The translations under genes were made by a program, and so were the position numbers. This document shows positions 5,536 through 5,970 of a stretch of DNA of 5,970 nucleotides, in pieces (position 1 is the stretch's first letter; every line of letters starts with the position of its first letter). The stretch is from the NCBI GenBank assembly GCA_900554745.1, contig USIU01000080.1, positions 1 to 5,970 on the forward strand. The letters run 5' to 3'. Under the pieces are notes generated by a model that searched no databases, was not told where the DNA came from, and worked only from the letters and a program-made list of their open reading frames with translations. This stretch comes from an uncultured Leuconostoc sp. (GTDB taxonomy: Bacteria; Bacillota; Bacilli; Lactobacillales; Lactobacillaceae).

Positions 5536-5970
5536 ATGGTAGTCAGTGTACAAGAAATGGGACAACGCGCCAAAAAGGCAACCGCGCAAGTAGCAGGGCT
5601 CTCGTTGTCAACACGAAACGCCTTACTGCAAAATATGGGGGCCGCCTTGTTGATGCGCCAAGCAGAAATTATTGCGGCCAATCAACAAGATTTAGCCGAC
5701 CATGGTGCCAGTTTGAGTCGGCCAATGCAAAAGCGACTGACGCTGGATGCCGAGGCGTTAACGGCGATTGCCGAGTCATTGGCGGCCGTGGCCACCTTAC
5801 CAGATCCGCTTGCTGGGCCTTATGACACATGGGAAAATCATGCGGGTTTGAAGATTGTGAAAAAAATTGTGCCGTTGGGCGTGGTGGCGATGATTTATGA
5901 AGCACGGCCTAATGTGACAGTCGATGCGGCGGCCTTAGCTTTGAAGTCGGGCAATGCCGTCATAAATCAT
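5536..5970 (+). CDS. proA: Glutamate-5-semialdehyde dehydrogenase, N-terminal part (partial)
   Basis: The first 145 codons of gamma-glutamyl phosphate reductase, which uses NADPH to reduce glutamyl 5-phosphate to glutamate 5-semialdehyde, the second step of proline synthesis. The full-length enzyme has about 410-420 residues and the gene runs off the window. Visible features are the N-terminal helix EMGQRAKKA (residues 7-15), IIAANQQDL at 45-53, and the strongly conserved block PLGVVAMIYEARPNVTVDAA at 113-132 followed by ALKSGNAVI (135-143), part of the Rossmann-like cofactor domain. The catalytic Cys lies beyond the window. It starts 5 nt after proB, in one operon. The family normally continues AVILRGG, but here the frame reads AVINH. 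That break coincides with an inverted copy of upstream bases, so the last 8-11 bases may not be genuine gene sequence. Confidence 0.93.
   Translation, partial: MVVSVQEMGQRAKKATAQVAGLSLSTRNALLQNMGAALLMRQAEIIAANQQDLADHGASLSRPMQKRLTLDAEALTAIAESLAAVATLPDPLAGPYDTWENHAGLKIVKKIVPLGVVAMIYEARPNVTVDAAALALKSGNAVINH
5890..5970. repeat. 11-bp inverted repeat ending at the window edge
   Basis: Bases 5890-5900 (ATGATTTATGA) are exactly reverse-complemented at 5960-5970 (TCATAAATCAT), 59 nt apart. The second copy runs to the last base of the window, so the repeat may be longer. It interrupts the conserved ProA motif and is better explained as a sequence-end fold-back than as a biological repeat. Confidence 0.6.

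Noticed and set aside
5669..5905. Minus-strand open frame within proA
   Set aside because: It lies opposite conserved ProA sequence and has a composition typical of antisense shadows.

Overview
The window looks like an ordinary chromosomal stretch from a low-to-moderate G+C Firmicute, most likely a lactic acid bacterium (order Lactobacillales; Leuconostocaceae/Weissella or a lactobacillus would fit). The reasons are a salvage-type thiamine cluster (thiM-thiD-thiE with no synthesis genes beside it), a PepF-like M3 oligopeptidase, a short glutamate 5-kinase without its C-terminal RNA-binding-type domain, strong AGGAGG-like ribosome sites and extended -10 promoters. The genus is inferred from protein character only.

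Layout. (1) Bases 1-1642, plus strand: the tail of thiM, then complete thiD and thiE. The cistrons overlap by 11 bp at each junction, so this is a tightly coupled operon whose promoter (and any TPP riboswitch) lies upstream of the window. ThiM phosphorylates hydroxyethylthiazole, ThiD phosphorylates hydroxymethylpyrimidine (HMP) to the diphosphate, and ThiE joins the two into thiamine phosphate. (2) Bases 1627-1654: a perfect 28-nt palindrome flanked by poly-A and poly-T serves as a terminator shared with the convergent pepF-like gene. (3) Bases 1653-3452, minus strand: a complete M3-family zinc oligoendopeptidase with its own extended -10 promoter. (4) Bases 3453-3615: a divergent promoter region. 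(5) Bases 3616-4545, plus strand: a membrane-anchored alpha/beta hydrolase of unknown substrate, followed by a terminator. (6) Bases 4587-5970: an extended -10 promoter, a roughly 90-nt leader with a possible 11-residue leader ORF, complete proB and the first 145 codons of proA. ProB and ProA carry out the first two steps of proline synthesis from glutamate.

I see no mobile element, CRISPR array, tRNA, rRNA or unknown multi-gene system. The most notable anomaly is at the right edge. The last 11 bases are an exact reverse complement of bases 5890-5900, and the conserved ProA sequence breaks off at the same point, which suggests a fold-back chimera or contig-end artefact. The remaining observations are small: the stop-codon-bearing bidirectional terminator, the proB leader, doubled -10 elements before pepF, and an Asp in place of the usual Cys in the ThiD GTGC motif.
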